Positions 12,713 through 14,955 of a stretch of DNA of 14,955 nt are shown here, piece by piece. The notes beneath the pieces were generated by a model, which did no database searches, was not told the origin of the DNA, and saw nothing but the letters and a program-made list of their open reading frames with translations. Position numbers and translations under genes: made by a program. The number at the start of each line of letters is the position of its first letter. Within the stretch, counting starts at the first letter, position 1. Origin of the DNA: CAYMLL01 sp964390645. GTDB lineage: Bacteria; Planctomycetota; UBA8108. The stretch covers positions 1-14,955 of the forward strand of contig CAYMLL010000192.1 in assembly GCA_964390645.1 (NCBI GenBank). The letters run 5' to 3'.

Positions 12713-14955
12713 ATGAGCCGGTCGCAGGATCCACTCATCGGCACCTCGCCAGGCGGCTACCTCGTGCGCTCCTGCCTGTCGCACGGGGCCTTGTTCAACA
12801 TCTACGTCGCTCGCCAGAGCAGTGTCGACCGGACGGTGGTCCTCAAGATTCTCTCACCGCACGCACGAGCCGGGCAGCAGGTGACCGCCGCGTTTCTCGA
12901 CGGGGCGCGACTGGCCGCGAAGCTCAATCACCGCAACATCGTCCAGGTCTTCGACGTCGTCGAGACGAACGGGCTCACCTTCGTCAGCATGGAGCACGTC
13001 AGTGGCCGTAGCCTGGAGGAGCACGTCAGGCGGAACGGCAACGCGCCACAAGATCTGTGGCCGAAGCTGATCGTCGACTCCTGCACGGCCATCTCGTACG
13101 CGCAGGAGGCCGGCATCCTCCACACGGAGCTGACCCCGTCCAACGTGCTGGTGACGGACGATGGCGACGTCAAGATCCTCAATCTCGGCATCGCAGCCGC
13201 GATCGAGCCCTTTCGTTCGCCACTGAAGCGGCGCGACCCCTACATCGTCTCCTTCCTCGCTCCGGAGCGCCTCGCGGGTCACGCGAGCGACCACCGCGCG
13301 GACGTCTACTCGCTGGGCGGCACGCTCTATTTCGCGACGACCGGACGGCCGCCCTACCGCGCGGACTCGGTCGCCGAGCTCATCGTCGCACGACGGTCGC
13401 GCGACGTACGATCGCTGTCGCAGCTCGATTCGACGGCGCCCGAGGGCATCTCCTTGCTCCTCGCCCGCTTCATGGCGCCGGATCCCGAAGATCGTCCCGC
13501 CGGCCCGAGGGAGGCGCTCGCCGAAGCGCGACGCTCGACCGACCCGGGCTCGCTGTGGCGCAGACACGGGTTGAAGCTCGCCGCGGCCGCCGCGACGCTC
13601 GTCGTCCTCGCGATCATCGCCATCGCCTCGGGGCGGCTCTCTCCCACCGTTGAAGAGGGCTCCTCAGGCGACGAGACGGCCACGTCGACCGAGACCTCGA
13701 CCAGAACGGAACCCGGTACGCGACGTGTCGACGAGGAGCTCCTCGACAAGATAGCGGCCGCCGCGACGCGCACTCCCGCAAGGCAGCCGGAAACGAAGGA
13801 CGCCTCCGGCTCGCCGTCGTCCATCTCGACAAGCACCGAGGCAGCCAAAGCCGATCCCGCAGACGACGCGGCGGGCATGGACTTGAGAATCGCGCTCGAC
13901 GAGGCGGTCCACCCCTCGATCGAGATCGGCGGCTACCGGCGAGCTCTCGACTACATAGACGGGCTGCGCAAGGAGCACCCGAACGCCAAGCTCCTCGACA
14001 AGGCCGCCGCAAGAGCCTTGCGGGCGGCCGAGGTGGAGATCGCGACGACACGCAAGGTGGTCGAGACGGCGTCTTCGGTCGAGGCGATTGCCGAGCTTCT
14101 CGAGAGCCTGAACTCGCTCGAGACGCGGGTTCCCGAAGACCTCGTCGGGCAGGTCCGTCGAATCTCGCAAGCTGCCGCCGCTCGGCGGGACACCGCGACC
14201 TCCGACGAGAAGCAACTCGAGGACGCCGAGACGACGGTGCTGTTCATCCTCGGCGATCACGACCTCGACGCCGCCCGCGAGGTCGTCGCGAGGCTACCGC
14301 AGAACCCGCTCACTGCGCCGCACCCCGGCCGAGAGCGCGTCGCGAAGCGTATCGAACGCTATCAGCTGGCCTGGAAACTGCTCCTGGCCGGTCTCGAGAC
14401 GGCGAAGGCCGACACGAGCGTTCGCCTCATCGCGCCGCCGCTCGATCCGCCCGAGGAATCGATCTTCCGTTCGATCGTGCGAGTCGGCCCCGCAGAGAAG
14501 GGCCGGGTCGTCGTGACTCTTCGAGAGAACGCCAACTCCGATCCCGAGGAGTGCCGGATGCTCGACCTCCATCCCGTATCACTGCTGATGCTCCTGCGGC
14601 TCGGGGGGGCCGACGAGCATCCGGAGGCGGTCGAGGGGCTCGGAACGGTTCTCTTCTCGCGACGGGGGCCGCTCGCGGCTCTGCGCTTCGTCGACATCCT
14701 GCCGCTGGAGGAGGACTCTCGTAAGTCGACATCGGAACACGTCAGGGACCTCGGAAGGCGTCTGCTGACACGCTCGGCGGAGAATCTCGGCTCGCTCGCC
14801 GATCTCGAGGCAGAGGACGACGACGCGAAGGACGCCAGCCAGATCGCGCTACGCGACGCTGTCGACCAACGCCGCGCTCGTAACGGAGCATTGCCGTACT
14901 ACAAGCACCACCGCCCGACCCACCGCGACCTTCGCCTGCCGGCCGTCGAGTCGAT
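12713..14955 (+). CDS. Membrane-anchored PknB-like protein kinase homologue, predicted pseudokinase (3' truncated by the window)
   Basis: Open from the ATG at 12713 to the window end: 747 codons, no stop. Residues about 14-275 are a bacterial Ser/Thr kinase fold. It keeps Lys45 (VVLKIL), the hinge VSMEHVSGRSL, APE (183-185), the alpha-F DVYSLGGTLYFATTGRPPY and PEDRP (Arg261). Three key sites are altered. The alpha-C glutamate (normally REAxxAxxLNH) is Gly64 in FLDGARLAAKLNH. HRDxKPxN reads HTELTPSN (137-144), so the catalytic Asp is Glu139 and the catalytic Lys is Thr141. DFG reads NLG (157-159). The Gly-rich loop is also weak. This predicts little or no phosphotransfer. A transmembrane helix follows (about 287-305, LKLAAAAATLVVLAIIAIA), then a Ser/Thr/Glu-rich linker and a long unrecognised, probably extracytoplasmic, mostly helical region from about 365. 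There is no clear ribosome-binding site. It is divergent from the SGNH/PVC gene. It may act as a scaffold or ligand-binding regulator. Confidence 0.9.
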   Translation, partial: MSRSQDPLIGTSPGGYLVRSCLSHGALFNIYVARQSSVDRTVVLKILSPHARAGQQVTAAFLDGARLAAKLNHRNIVQVFDVVETNGLTFVSMEHVSGRSLEEHVRRNGNAPQDLWPKLIVDSCTAISYAQEAGILHTELTPSNVLVTDDGDVKILNLGIAAAIEPFRSPLKRRDPYIVSFLAPERLAGHASDHRADVYSLGGTLYFATTGRPPYRADSVAELIVARRSRDVRSLSQLDSTAPEGISLLLARFMAPDPEDRPAGPREALAEARRSTDPGSLWRRHGLKLAAAAATLVVLAIIAIASGRLSPTVEEGSSGDETATSTETSTRTEPGTRRVDEELLDKIAAAATRTPARQPETKDASGSPSSISTSTEAAKADPADDAAGMDLRIALDEAVHPSIEIGGYRRALDYIDGLRKEHPNAKLLDKAAARALRAAEVEIATTRKVVETASSVEAIAELLESLNSLETRVPEDLVGQVRRISQAAAARRDTATSDEKQLEDAETTVLFILGDHDLDAAREVVARLPQNPLTAPHPGRERVAKRIERYQLAWKLLLAGLETAKADTSVRLIAPPLDPPEESIFRSIVRVGPAEKGRVVVTLRENANSDPEECRMLDLHPVSLLMLLRLGGADEHPEAVEGLGTVLFSRRGPLAALRFVDILPLEEDSRKSTSEHVRDLGRRLLTRSAENLGSLADLEAEDDDAKDASQIALRDAVDQRRARNGALPYYKHHRPTHRDLRLPAVES

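Noticed and set aside
11812..13011. 399-residue plus-strand open frame overlapping the SGNH/PVC start and the pseudokinase start
   Set aside because: It overlaps the clear kinase-fold CDS in another frame and an exported-protein start on the minus strand. Only a short middle part looks protein-like, which I report separately as a possible relic.
12854..13567. 237-residue minus-strand open frame
   Set aside because: It is antisense to the kinase domain, whose motifs are unambiguous on the plus strand.
1..14955. CRISPR array, tRNA, rRNA or riboswitch
   Set aside because: I looked for regularly spaced direct repeats, cloverleaf-like segments and known riboswitch core motifs and saw none. Covariance-model searches were not possible here.

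Overview
The window is high-GC bacterial DNA that most resembles an uncultured or little-studied member of the Planctomycetota. Three things suggest this. There is a large SGNH-hydrolase plus 'PVC-type membrane-bound dehydrogenase' protein. Two secreted proteins share the dockerin-like C-terminal module common in that phylum. There is also a SUMF1-type lipoprotein and a membrane-anchored Ser/Thr kinase homologue. The assignment is inference from protein families; no rRNA or tRNA is present.

Layout, left to right. 164-1129 (+): secreted LamG-fold protein with a dockerin-like tail. 1130-1975: gene-poor stretch holding the N-terminal remnant of an IS5-type transposase (about 1325-1516, minus). 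1976-3025 (+): secreted right-handed beta-helix (pectate-lyase-3/tailspike-like) protein with a perfect Shine-Dalgarno and a strong GC hairpin after its stop. 3084-3575: no convincing gene. 3576-4966 (-): a translationally coupled pair, a MetW-like SAM methyltransferase followed by a small APH/lipopolysaccharide-kinase-like phosphotransferase. 5337-6587 (-): SUMF1/FGE-fold probable lipoprotein with an unclear start. 6588-7607: about 1 kb without a convincing gene, containing a 15-bp tandem repeat and a perfect 11-bp hairpin. 7608-9209 (-): secreted purple-acid-phosphatase-like metallophosphoesterase with a dockerin-like tail. 9264-11972 (-): 902-residue SGNH + PVC-dehydrogenase propeller + HEAT-like protein. 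The last two are probably one transcription unit. 11973-12712: upstream region between divergent genes, containing a small minus-strand ORF with an excellent ribosome-binding site. 12713-end (+, runs off the window): membrane-anchored protein kinase homologue that has lost the key catalytic residues, so a predicted pseudokinase.

Most products are exported or membrane-attached and look like a surface/periplasmic polymer-handling and signalling repertoire. The interval from about 1976 to 4966 is lower in GC (hand-counted 60-base lines: 32/60 at 2401-2460 and 27/60 at 4501-4560, against 44/60 at 9361-9420 and 38/60 at 14701-14760). With the transposase remnant on its left, it may be acquired DNA. 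The most notable items are the pseudokinase, the methyltransferase-kinase pair, the matching dockerin-like tails on two different secreted proteins, and the SGNH/PVC fusion with altered catalytic motifs and no CxxCH.
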